Part shown: positions 8,595 through 16,506 of the stretch, one piece after another | Layout of the letters: each line of letters begins with the position of its first letter | Position numbering within the stretch: position 1 is the first letter of the stretch | Assembly: GCF_000724625.1 (NCBI RefSeq) | Contig: NZ_CP007139.1 | Location: 744,001 to 808,000 of the forward strand | Source: Fimbriimonas ginsengisoli Gsoil 348 | GTDB lineage: Bacteria; Armatimonadota; Fimbriimonadia; Fimbriimonadales; Fimbriimonadaceae | Direction of reading: 5' to 3' | DNA: 64,000 bases | Notes under the pieces: generated by a model | Told to the model about the DNA's origin: nothing | What the model saw: the letters and a program-made list of their open reading frames with translations, nothing else | The model's database searches: none | Position numbers and translations under genes: made by a program

Positions 8595-9800
8595 ATGATC
8601 CTCCTATCTTTCATCATCAGCGGACTCGCCCTCGGCGGCCCCGGCGATGTCAACGTTAAGTTCCAGCCGATGGCGGATGGAGCGATGCGCAAGATCGGCT
8701 ACTACATGCCGCAGCGTCTGCAACTCTCCTTCGTGCGACCCGCCGGAATCAAGAAGCTCCCGGCTGGACTGACCAGCCCCAAGTACGGCACATTGGCGAT
8801 CGGCGGCAAGAAGGTTTGCCTCATCCTAGACGAACCGGCCGGAAAGCCTGCCCGGTTGTTCGTGGACACCAACGGAGATGGCGACTTGACGAACGACAAA
8901 GCGCCCGAGTGGAAGCAGCAAGCCAACAAGCTTTACATGGGCAGCATGCAGGTGCCGCTCATGATCGGAGGCAGCGTTCGCCCGGTAACCCTCTCCGCTT
9001 ACCGTTTCGATCCGGCGGATCGACCCCAGTTCAAGAACACGATCCTCTACTATCGCGACTACGCGGTCAAGGGGGAAATGAAGCTCGGAAGTAAGACCTA
9101 CCCGGTCATCCTTTCCGACGAAACCGCTTCCGGAAACTTCGCCTCCACCGCCAAAGGGGCGCGCACTTCCCTGCTGATCGACCGCAACGCGGACGGCCGC
9201 TTTATGCAGGAAGAGATGTTCGACGTATCGAAGCCGTTCAACTTGGACGGAACTACCTACAAGGTCGGCAAGATCGCGACCGACGGCTCCTCGCTTCAGC
9301 TTGTGAAGAGCGACGAGGAGGTAGCGGAGGTGCCATTGCCGCCGGACGTGTCGCTCGGGAAGAACGTTCTGCCGTTCCAAGCCGAAACCACATCCGGACA
9401 GAAGATCGACTTCCCGACCACCTACAAGGGCAAGGTCGTTATGCTCGACTTCTGGGCAACCTGGTGCGGACCGTGCGTCGCGGAGCTCCCGAACGTAAAG
9501 AAAGCGTACGCCCAGCTTCACGACAAGGGATTCGAGATCCTCAGCATCAGCCTCGACCAGAAAGGGGACGGCCCCAAGCTGGCCAAGTTCACCAAGGACA
9601 ACGACATGCCGTGGAACCAGGTCTACGACGGCGGCTTCTGGGACGCGCGCGTGGCCAAGTTGTACGGCGTCCACGCCATCCCGTTCGTGATTCTCGTCGA
9701 CGGCGACACCGGCAAGATCATCGCCAACGAAACCACCCTCCGAGGCCCTCAGATCGTCGATACGATCACGAAGGCCCTGAAGTCGAAAGGCATCAACTGA
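8595..9800 (+). CDS. Exported TlpA/thioredoxin-family protein with an N-terminal beta domain
   Basis: 401 aa from the ATG at 8595, where a signal peptide begins (ILLSFIISGLALGG). Upstream in-frame codons run into the divergent gene and were rejected. The first about 250 residues are an unrecognised domain containing two Asp-rich, calcium-loop-like segments (VDTNGDGDLTNDKAPE and IDRNADGRFMQEE). The C-terminal about 140 residues are a TlpA/ResA-like thioredoxin fold with the redox motif WCGPC in MLDFWATWCGPC and the cis-proline region HAIPFVIL. Likely a periplasmic thiol reductase. The two DxNxDG-type loops are an uncommon pairing and could bind calcium. Confidence 0.88.
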   Translation: MILLSFIISGLALGGPGDVNVKFQPMADGAMRKIGYYMPQRLQLSFVRPAGIKKLPAGLTSPKYGTLAIGGKKVCLILDEPAGKPARLFVDTNGDGDLTNDKAPEWKQQANKLYMGSMQVPLMIGGSVRPVTLSAYRFDPADRPQFKNTILYYRDYAVKGEMKLGSKTYPVILSDETASGNFASTAKGARTSLLIDRNADGRFMQEEMFDVSKPFNLDGTTYKVGKIATDGSSLQLVKSDEEVAEVPLPPDVSLGKNVLPFQAETTSGQKIDFPTTYKGKVVMLDFWATWCGPCVAELPNVKKAYAQLHDKGFEILSISLDQKGDGPKLAKFTKDNDMPWNQVYDGGFWDARVAKLYGVHAIPFVILVDGDTGKIIANETTLRGPQIVDTITKALKSKGIN

Positions 9801-10049
9801 TCCCCGGCACGGACTACCAAGCCGTAGCATCGGCTCCCAGCCGATGAACCTCACCAACATCCTGGTCGCGTAAAAAAGGCCAGGGGCAGCGATGCCCTTG
9901 GCCCCCGTAGCAGGATCAAACACCCCGGTTACGTCCTACCCGCCGACCTTAGAATGTGCCAAGGATACGAACACCGGGTCTTCTCGCGCGTTTGAAAAAG
10001 TAGATCCCACGGAGACGGGGCAACGGCCTTTAGAGCTCCAGGAGACGAA
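9801..10049. repeat. Intergenic region with two palindromes, one terminator-like on the minus strand
   Basis: This 249-bp gap has no convincing ORF. It holds a hairpin CATCGGC-N5-GCCGATG at 9828-9846, also found at 31499-31517, and a second hairpin at 9878-9903. The second hairpin is preceded on the plus strand by A6, so read on the minus strand it is a stem followed by T6, i.e. a possible intrinsic terminator against antisense transcription. Confidence 0.55.
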
Positions 10050-10553
10050 ATGAAAAACACGCTTCTCAAATTCGCCACTCTCGGTCTCCTCGCCGCCACC
10101 GCCGCGATGCCGATAATGGCATCGGCACAAAGCTATCGGCAACACCGAGATTCCCAGAAGAACCAGTGGAAGAACATCGGTATCGGCGCGGCCGCAGTGG
10201 GTCTCTACGGTCTTATCAAGGGTGACACTAACCTCGCGCTCTTGGGAGGAGCCGGCGCGGCGTACTCCGCTTACCGTTACGATCAAGACGGAAAGCAAAG
10301 CCGCTATGGTCGATACGATCGGTACGGTTACGACAACGGCGGTTACGACCGCTACGGTTACAACCGCGATGGATATAACCGGGACGGCTACGACCGAAAC
10401 GGACGCGATCGCAACCGATACGGCAACGACTACGGGCATGGCCGGGATCACAACGGTTGGTCCGATCGAAACAACGACCGGGATTCCCGCTCGAATCGCG
10501 GGCCGGGTAACAGCGATTGGGGCCACTCTCGCGGCCATCGCAACCACGACTAA
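10050..10553 (+). CDS. Secreted low-complexity protein rich in Tyr, Asp, Arg, Asn, Gly
   Basis: 167 aa with an AGGAG ribosome site just upstream and a clear Sec signal peptide ending near ASAQS. A short glycine/alanine hydrophobic stretch (IGIGAAAVGLYGLI, then LALLGGAGAAY) follows. The last 90 residues are an irregular repeat of YGYDR / YNRDG / DRNGRDRN units, then a His/Arg/Asp-rich tail. It is hydrophilic and probably disordered. No known domain. Such proteins may sit in the cell envelope; function unknown. Confidence 0.72.
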   Translation: MKNTLLKFATLGLLAATAAMPIMASAQSYRQHRDSQKNQWKNIGIGAAAVGLYGLIKGDTNLALLGGAGAAYSAYRYDQDGKQSRYGRYDRYGYDNGGYDRYGYNRDGYNRDGYDRNGRDRNRYGNDYGHGRDHNGWSDRNNDRDSRSNRGPGNSDWGHSRGHRNHD

Positions 10554-10619
10554 CCGATTGTGGAGCGCGACCCCGCGCTCCCATCAGGCGCCCCCTCCTT
10601 CCCCTGGGGGCCGTCCCTT

Positions 10620-11066
10620 CTAGGGATACACGTAGTAGATATCCCACTCGTCTTGGCTCACCTCCCGGAAACCGTGTTTTCGGTAGAAACGATTGGAGTC
10701 GCTTCCTTTCAGCGCTCCGAGTCGGATTGAGCCGCTCCTCTGTTTCGCCAAGTCGAAGAGGTGAGCCATCACCGCGGATCCGACGCCGCTCCCCTGGAAT
10801 GCTGGAAGGATGTACAGGTGGTCCAGGTGGAACCCCTCCTCCGTCGGAAGAAGCGCGTAGAAGCCGACCCGCTTTCCATCCAAGTCGATCGATCGGGTGT
10901 GGTCGGGCTGAAAGGTTCGTACGAGTCGTTCTCGGGCACGGACCGGATCGAACCGGCCGACCAGTTCGAGGCTTTCTCGCATCGCGGCCGTTCGAATCGC
11001 GATCAGATCGTCGAGATCGCCTCGCGTGACTTCCCCATAGCTTAGCCGGGCCTCGAGGTCGTCCAT
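10620..11066 (-). CDS. GNAT-family N-acetyltransferase
   Basis: 148 aa from the ATG at 11066; an alternative in-frame ATG at 11123 would add 19 residues that do not look like part of the domain. Neither has a good Shine-Dalgarno sequence. The acetyl-CoA site is seen in LDHLYILPAFQGSGVGSAVM (motif A, Q-x-x-G-x-G), followed by ALKGSDSNRFYRKHGF, the usual motif B (N-x-x-x-Y-x-x-x-G-F). Acceptor unknown. Divergent from the phosphoribosyltransferase gene, sharing a short upstream region. Confidence 0.88.
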   Translation of the reverse strand: MDDLEARLSYGEVTRGDLDDLIAIRTAAMRESLELVGRFDPVRARERLVRTFQPDHTRSIDLDGKRVGFYALLPTEEGFHLDHLYILPAFQGSGVGSAVMAHLFDLAKQRSGSIRLGALKGSDSNRFYRKHGFREVSQDEWDIYYVYP

Positions 11067-11137
11067 TGACGGGGATATTGTTGCATTCCCGGCCGGCCGC
11101 GTGGGAATAAAAGAGGACCGCATTTCGTAGAAAAGCC

Positions 11138-11788
11138 ATGCTTTTCCGAGATCGAACGGACGCCGGACGGCGACTCGCGGAGCGCCTACTCTCCTACCGA
11201 GAGCTCCACCCGATCGCCCTCGGCCTCGCCCGTGGCGGCGTTGTGGTGGCAGCGGCGGTTGCCAAAGAGCTTGGCGGCGACTTCGACGTGCTGGTCGCCC
11301 GGAAAGTCGGCGCGCCGAACTTTCCCGAAGTCGGAATCGGCGCTGTGGGTCCGGAGGGCGGACGGTTCTTCGACATCCGCTCCGTTCGGGCGCTGGGGTT
11401 GCTCGACCGGGATCTCGACCGTCTTGCGGAATCGGAGGAAGCGGAGGTGCGGCGCAGGTTAGCCGCCTACCGGCTTGGCCGCCCCGCACCAATCCTAACC
11501 GATCGGTACGTCATCGTCGTCGACGACGGCTTGGCAACCGGGGTAACCGCCGTCGCCGCATGCGAATACGTCCGGCGTCAATCTCCGAAAAAGCTCATCC
11601 TAGCGGCGCCCGTATGCTCCCAGCAAGCCGCCGAGCTGCTGGCCTCCCACGTCGACGAAGTCGTTTGCCTCCACTCCCCGGAAGATTTCCGATCCGTGGG
11701 CGAATGGTACGAAAACTTCACCCAAACCACCGACCAAGAAGTAATGCTCCTCCTCTCCGAAGCCGAACGCGCCGGCTACCTAGCCTAA
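11138..11788 (+). CDS. Type I phosphoribosyltransferase-domain protein
   Basis: 216 aa. The PRPP-binding signature is VIVVDDGLATGVTAVAA (two acidic residues followed by D/G-x-x-T-G) and an upstream ALGLARGGVVVAAAVA loop matches the pyrophosphate loop. Long helical insert (LDRDLDRLAESEEAEVRRRLAAY) precedes the PRPP loop, as in the stand-alone 'phosphoribosyltransferase domain' family often seen in stress islands. The nucleobase, if any, cannot be predicted. Confidence 0.88.
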   Translation: MLFRDRTDAGRRLAERLLSYRELHPIALGLARGGVVVAAAVAKELGGDFDVLVARKVGAPNFPEVGIGAVGPEGGRFFDIRSVRALGLLDRDLDRLAESEEAEVRRRLAAYRLGRPAPILTDRYVIVVDDGLATGVTAVAACEYVRRQSPKKLILAAPVCSQQAAELLASHVDEVVCLHSPEDFRSVGEWYENFTQTTDQEVMLLLSEAERAGYLA

Positions 11789-11813
11789 CCAACCGCCACT
11801 GCCACCTTCCCTT

Positions 11814-11848
11814 CCCTCCGCCCTCCGCCCTCCGCCCTCCGCCCTCCG
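11814..11848. repeat. Tandem 7-bp repeat (CCCTCCG)5
   Basis: Five perfect head-to-tail copies of CCCTCCG lie immediately upstream of the next gene's start. A similar CCTTCCG run occurs near 29193-29212. Likely a simple-sequence repeat; copy number could vary by slippage. Confidence 0.85.
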
Positions 11849-11872
11849 CCCTTGTAAGGGTAATTTGTCCCC

Positions 11873-13264
11873 ATGGCCCCCGCCTCCCCCGAGTCGCTAG
11901 GAATTCCCTCTGCCGCGATCAGCGCGCTTCTCGACTCGGCCGCCGACTCGAACATCGAATTGCACAGCTTGATGGTCCTTCGTCACGGCAAAGTGGCCGC
12001 CGCGGGATGGTGGGATCCGTACCGGCGAAACGACGTTCACCTTCTCTATTCGCTCAGCAAGAGCTTCACGTCCACCGCGATCGGCTTGGCTGCTTCGGAA
12101 GGGCGGCTGACGCTCGACGATAAGGTCGTCACTTTCTTCCCCGAGGCTTTGCCCGATATCCCGAGCGAGAATCTGATGGCGATGCGGGTTCGGGATCTGC
12201 TCACTATGGCTTCCGGCCACGCCGCCGACACCTTCGGGCCTCTCATGTGGGATAGCGACGACTGGGCTCGAGGATTTCTCGCGATTCCGGTCGAACACGA
12301 GCCAGGGACCCACTTCGTTTACAACACCGGCGCCACCTACATGCTCTCGCGCATCCTGCGGAGCGTCTCCGGCGAGAATCTCACCGACTACCTTCGGCCG
12401 CGGCTGTTCGATCCGCTCGGAATCGATGAGGCGACCTCACTGAAAGACCCCGCCGGCACCGACCTCGGCGGAACTGGACTCAGCATAACAACCGAGTCGA
12501 TCGCGAAATTCGGGCAGCTCCTTCTTCAGGACGGGGTTTGGGAAGGCAAGCGGTTGCTCCCAGAGGGATGGGTTGACGAGGCATCTTGGCCGCACGTATC
12601 GAACGGCGACGATCCGAATTCCGACTGGGCGCAGGGGTATGGATACCAGTTTTGGCGCTGCCGCCACGGCGCCTATCGCGGCGACGGGGCGTTCGGCCAG
12701 AACTGCATCGTCGTCCCGGAAAAGGACGCGGTCTTCGTCACCACTGCGAGGGCCGACGACCTCCAGGCGCTGCTGAACCTGTTCTGGACTCACCTTCTGC
12801 CCGCCTTGGGAGAAGCTCTGCCAGAAGACCCCATCGCCCACGCAACTCTCCAGAATCACCTCGACAACCTGTACATGCACCCACCGATGGGAGGCGGATT
12901 CTCCCCGATATCGGAAACGATCTCAGGACGTACCTACGAAGACACCGATGGCGGAACCTATCGGTTCCAGTTCATCGGAGACCGTTGCCGGGTCCACGCT
13001 CTGGGACACGTTATCGAGGCCGGATTGGGCGACTACGTCCGCGGGGAGACCTCCTTCGATTCCAAAGAACCGAGGCCGGTTGCCACGTGGGCTCGTTGGA
13101 CGGAGGACGACGTGCTCACAATCCGAATCCAAGACACCAAGACCCCTCTCAACACGGTACTGACATGTCGCTTCGGCGACGGAGTCCGAGTGGAACTGCG
13201 CCGATCCGGCACCTTCATGCCAGCCGAGGGACCGGTCTTTGAAGGACGATCCGAACCCAGTTAG
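11873..13264 (+). CDS. Serine hydrolase of the beta-lactamase class C / penicillin-binding fold
   Basis: 463 aa, no signal peptide visible, so probably cytoplasmic. The nucleophile motif SxxK is seen in LYSLSKSFTSTAIG, the YxN motif in FVYNTGATYMLSR, and a HxG-like third element may lie in the RGDGAFGQNCIVVPE region. These proteins act as esterases, peptidases or amidases. The C-terminal about 130 residues form an additional beta-rich domain (GGTYRFQFIGDRCRVHALG). Start chosen at the ATG right after the CCCTCCG repeats; no strong ribosome site is visible. Confidence 0.87.
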   Translation: MAPASPESLGIPSAAISALLDSAADSNIELHSLMVLRHGKVAAAGWWDPYRRNDVHLLYSLSKSFTSTAIGLAASEGRLTLDDKVVTFFPEALPDIPSENLMAMRVRDLLTMASGHAADTFGPLMWDSDDWARGFLAIPVEHEPGTHFVYNTGATYMLSRILRSVSGENLTDYLRPRLFDPLGIDEATSLKDPAGTDLGGTGLSITTESIAKFGQLLLQDGVWEGKRLLPEGWVDEASWPHVSNGDDPNSDWAQGYGYQFWRCRHGAYRGDGAFGQNCIVVPEKDAVFVTTARADDLQALLNLFWTHLLPALGEALPEDPIAHATLQNHLDNLYMHPPMGGGFSPISETISGRTYEDTDGGTYRFQFIGDRCRVHALGHVIEAGLGDYVRGETSFDSKEPRPVATWARWTEDDVLTIRIQDTKTPLNTVLTCRFGDGVRVELRRSGTFMPAEGPVFEGRSEPS

Positions 13265-13297
13265 CTGCTTAAGGGCTCGTTGTATCATTCCCACGGA

Positions 13298-13687
13298 ATG
13301 AAGAGAGCCCTTGTATTGGCTACGGTTCTCGCGGCTACCTCTGCCGAGGCATGCTCCGGACCCGACGTCATGGGAACGATCGAGGCGCATCAGCGTTTCG
13401 CGACGGTTTGCGCGTGTGCTATCGGACTTCTATTCTTGGTCGCCCTTCGGCTTACGATTTCCCGTCGGCTCGATACGGGGACCTTTTGGAACTTGGCGGG
13501 GATGTTCGCCCTTCATCCCGCTTGGACGATCAGCGGCTTCGACGGTGATTGCGGCTTCATGCAGGTCAACGCATCTATTCTCTTTCTTGGGATTGCCGCC
13601 CTATTGACCTGGTTCCTCTTCCTCGCCTGGTTCCGCGCGGGGACCACGACGGCTCGCCGTGCGACCTCGCCTAGCGAACAGAACTGA
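13298..13687 (+). CDS. Small membrane protein of unknown function
   Basis: 129 aa from the ATG at 13298, where a signal-like segment begins (MKRALVLATVLAATSAEA). Two strongly hydrophobic helices follow (VCACAIGLLFLVALRLTI and ILFLGIAALLTWFLFLAWF) separated by an external Cys-containing loop. A basic, Ser/Thr-rich tail ends the protein. No family recognised. Confidence 0.65.
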   Translation: MKRALVLATVLAATSAEACSGPDVMGTIEAHQRFATVCACAIGLLFLVALRLTISRRLDTGTFWNLAGMFALHPAWTISGFDGDCGFMQVNASILFLGIAALLTWFLFLAWFRAGTTTARRATSPSEQN

Positions 13688-13787
13688 CGTCGGAACCTAC
13701 CAAGGAAAAACCTCATGTTGGTCAGTCCCCCTTCACATTTGAAGGCATACAGTAACGTAACTGGCAGTTTTATCGTTATTCTTTCTC

Positions 13788-14963
13788 GTGCCACACCTCG
13801 CACTCGCCCTTCTCCTCGGCCTGGCGCCGATCCAGACTCCGATCGCCGAGCTTCCGTTCGAGCTGGTCGGCAACCACATCTATTTGAAAGGCGAGGCGGA
13901 GAACCGGCCGATCTCGATCCTGCTCGACTCCGGAGCCGGCATGTCGGTTCTCGACTCGGGAATTGCCGAGCGGTGGAACATTCCTCGGAATAAGAGCGGT
14001 TTGCCGGTAACCGGCGCGGGGGCCAAACCGATCCAGGCGCAGATGCTTCAAGGATTCAAGGTCCGATTTGCGGGAACGAAGATCGACCAACCGATCATCA
14101 TCGGTATCCCGCTGGAACAGCTCGCCTATCTGGAAGGGAGGCCCCTCGAGGCGGTAGTCGGGAATGAGTTCTTTCAAAAGTACGTCGTCAATATCGACTA
14201 TGCCAATCGCAAGGTGAGGCTGTTCAACCCCGAGGGATACACCTACACCGGCAAGGGGAAGGAACTGTCGATCCGCCTGGTAGGCAACCATCCGCACATC
14301 GACGCGGAAATCGAGGTACCAGAGATCGGCAAGCTTCCGGTGGAAGCGGTGATCGACACAGGCGCGGGCTCGAGCGTGAATCTGACCGGCCGTCTAATGG
14401 AGGCGCAGAAGCTGGACGGCCATTTCCCCAAGAGTCCGATCGCACCCTCCGGGGCCGGCGTCGGCGGCGCGACGACCGGCCGTCCGGGACGGCTTGGCTC
14501 CCTCAGCTTCGGTGGATTCAAGCTCGATCGGCCGGTCGCCTCGATGGAGCTGAGCAACGGCGGAGCCCTCGGCACCGGAGCGGCGTACGACATCCTCATA
14601 GGCGGCGACGTGATGCGCCGCTTCGACGTCACTTTCGACTACTCCCGGAAGAAGCTGTATCTTCAGGCGAACGAGGAGTTCATCAAGCCGTTTCCGGGCG
14701 ACCAGACCGGCTTCCTCATGACGGCCGAGGGGAAGAACCTCCGAACCTACCGGGTCATGTGGGTCTCCGACGGAACTCCGGCCAAGGAGGCGGGCATCCA
14801 GGTGGGCGACGTTCTCGTCCAGGTGGACGGCAAACCGGCGGAAACCTATGAGCTGTATCAGCTTAAGAAGCTTTTCCGGGAGCCGGACAAGCAATGGAAA
14901 CTGGAGCTGGATCGCAACGGCGAACGCAAGAAGATCAACCTGAAAGGCCGTTCGATCGTATGA
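13788..14963 (+). CDS. Exported protein with two retropepsin-like aspartyl domains and a PDZ domain
   Basis: 391 aa from a GTG. Signal-like N-terminus (LALALLLGLAPIQ). Two aspartyl-protease half-sites are visible: ILLDSGAGMSVLDSG about residue 45 and AVIDTGAGSSVNLTG about residue 190. A C-terminal PDZ domain (EAGIQVGDVLVQVDGKPAETYELYQLKKLF) completes it. Each retropepsin unit usually dimerises; two in one chain could form the active site intramolecularly. This is the gag-asp_proteas/PDZ architecture seen in several environmental bacteria. A small lipoprotein gene starts 7 nt after its stop, so it may head the operon 13788-16445. Confidence 0.86.
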   Translation: MPHLALALLLGLAPIQTPIAELPFELVGNHIYLKGEAENRPISILLDSGAGMSVLDSGIAERWNIPRNKSGLPVTGAGAKPIQAQMLQGFKVRFAGTKIDQPIIIGIPLEQLAYLEGRPLEAVVGNEFFQKYVVNIDYANRKVRLFNPEGYTYTGKGKELSIRLVGNHPHIDAEIEVPEIGKLPVEAVIDTGAGSSVNLTGRLMEAQKLDGHFPKSPIAPSGAGVGGATTGRPGRLGSLSFGGFKLDRPVASMELSNGGALGTGAAYDILIGGDVMRRFDVTFDYSRKKLYLQANEEFIKPFPGDQTGFLMTAEGKNLRTYRVMWVSDGTPAKEAGIQVGDVLVQVDGKPAETYELYQLKKLFREPDKQWKLELDRNGERKKINLKGRSIV

Positions 14964-14970
14964 TGGGGGC

Positions 14971-15309
14971 GTGAAGCGTTCACAATCCGTGCCCGCGGTC
15001 TTCGTCGCCGCGGTTGCCGCCTCGTTGGTGGCCGGGTGCTCGTCGGCCGGGCCGACGGAGATCCGGAGATGCGTCGATGCCTCCGGCAACGTCCTTCCCG
15101 ACCAATATTGCGACCAGCCCGGAATGTACCGCTCCTCCGGAATCCACTATTACGGCACCCCGCACTGGGGATATGGCGGGTCGATGCAAGGAAATGTGCT
15201 CCGTGGCTTCGCGGCCTCTCCCTCTTCGGACGCGGAGGTCGTGACCCCAAGTGGCCGCACCATTTCGCGTGGCGGCTTCGGCGGCAGCGGTTCCGGCGGG
15301 TTCGGCTAG
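14971..15309 (+). CDS. Small glycine-rich lipoprotein, YgiB-like by context
   Basis: 112 aa from a GTG. Lipobox VAGCSS near residue 20; then a Cys-containing segment (RCVDASGNVLPDQYC) and a Gly/Ser/Phe-rich end (RGGFGGSGSGGFG). The next gene is a glutathionylspermidine-synthase-like protein starting 2 nt later. In E. coli a small Cys- and Gly-rich lipoprotein (YgiB, DUF1190) precedes the related enzyme YgiC, and YjfM precedes YjfC. The match here is in size, lipobox, composition and gene order; I cannot confirm the sequence family by eye. Confidence 0.72.
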   Translation: MKRSQSVPAVFVAAVAASLVAGCSSAGPTEIRRCVDASGNVLPDQYCDQPGMYRSSGIHYYGTPHWGYGGSMQGNVLRGFAASPSSDAEVVTPSGRTISRGGFGGSGSGGFG

Positions 15310-15311
15310 CC

Positions 15312-16445
15312 GTGGAGCGCATTGGGATCGATCCCCGCTCGTTTTGGCGCGCAAAGGTCGAGCAGGCTGGGCTGCTCTTCCACACCGAAGGGGACCTTCC
15401 CTACTGGAACGAGTCGGCTTACTACCGACTATCGGCAGGCGAGGTCGATGTATTGGAGACCGCAACGAACGAATTGCACGAGATGTGCCTCGCCGCCGTC
15501 CAGCACGTTATCGACCACAAGAGATATGCCGAATTTGCGATCCCGCTAAATGCGATTCCTTCTATCGAGTGGGCCTGGGAAGCCGAGCCGCCGTCGCTTT
15601 ACGGAAGGTTCGACCTCGCCTTTAATGGCGTCGACCCGCCCAAGATGCTGGAGTACAACGCCGACACCCCTACCGCGTTGTTGGAGGCGGCGGTTATCCA
15701 ATGGAAGTGGCTGGAGGAGCGCTTTCCCGAAGGGGACCAGTTCAATTCCATTTGGGAGGGGCTCGTCGAGCTATGGGGCGAGCTCCGACGGGACCGGCAC
15801 CTCAAGGGTCCCATTGTCCACTTCGCGTGTTCCGACTCGCTCGAGGACGTCATGACCATCTCCCTCCTCCGCGACACCGCCCACGAAGCAGGAATTCAAA
15901 CCGAGGGGCTGCTCATGGAGCAGATCGGATGGGACGAGCGGAACCGGTTCTTCGTCGACATGCATGATCGCCGTATCTGGACTATCTTCAAGCTCTACCC
16001 ATGGGAGTGGCTAATGGCCGACAACTTCGCCACTCAAGCGTTGCAAACCATGTCCGACACCCAATGGATCGAGCCGATCTGGAAGATGATCCTCTCCAAC
16101 AAAGCGATTTTGTCGGTGTTATGGGAGCTGTATCCCAACCACCCCTACCTACTGCCGGCGTACCTGGATGGTCCGCGGGAGATGACAAGCCACGTGCGAA
16201 AGCCAATCCTGGGCCGAGAGGGAGCCAACGTCACCCTATCAGATGGAGAATCCGGCGAGGACCAAGGGTACGGCGAGGAGGGTTTCGTCTACCAGCAACG
16301 GTTCGACCTACCTTCATTCGAAGGGAACCACCCGGTCATTGGAAGCTGGGTGATCGACGGAATCGCGCGAGGAATCGGCATCCGCGAGTCGGATGGTCTA
16401 ATCACAGACAATCTGTCGCGGTTCGTGCCGCACCTCTTTGTCTAA
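15312..16445 (+). CDS. Glutathionylspermidine synthase-family ATP-grasp ligase (YgiC/YjfC-like)
   Basis: 377 aa from the GTG at 15312, which lies two bases after the upstream stop. Recognisable family blocks: WNESAYYRLSAGEVDVLE near the start, MLEYNADTPTALLEAAVIQWKW, then IWTIFKLYPWEWLMAD and ILSNKAILSVLWELYPNHPYLLPAY. The C-terminal region KPILGREGANVTL is typical of the ATP-grasp loop. The trypanosomal and E. coli Gss enzymes join glutathione to spermidine; YgiC-like relatives have no amidase half and their real substrate is not established. Probably translated together with the lipoprotein upstream. Confidence 0.9.
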   Translation: MERIGIDPRSFWRAKVEQAGLLFHTEGDLPYWNESAYYRLSAGEVDVLETATNELHEMCLAAVQHVIDHKRYAEFAIPLNAIPSIEWAWEAEPPSLYGRFDLAFNGVDPPKMLEYNADTPTALLEAAVIQWKWLEERFPEGDQFNSIWEGLVELWGELRRDRHLKGPIVHFACSDSLEDVMTISLLRDTAHEAGIQTEGLLMEQIGWDERNRFFVDMHDRRIWTIFKLYPWEWLMADNFATQALQTMSDTQWIEPIWKMILSNKAILSVLWELYPNHPYLLPAYLDGPREMTSHVRKPILGREGANVTLSDGESGEDQGYGEEGFVYQQRFDLPSFEGNHPVIGSWVIDGIARGIGIRESDGLITDNLSRFVPHLFV

Positions 16446-16506
16446 ACCGGAAACGGTGCCGTTGCATTCCTCCGTGACCCTGGTGCTGGCGACTCGTTAG
16501 ACAATC

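Noticed and set aside
11814-11848. (CCCTCCG)5 as a phase-variable switch of the hydrolase gene
   Set aside because: The tract is outside the reading frame and short; there is no evidence of variation.
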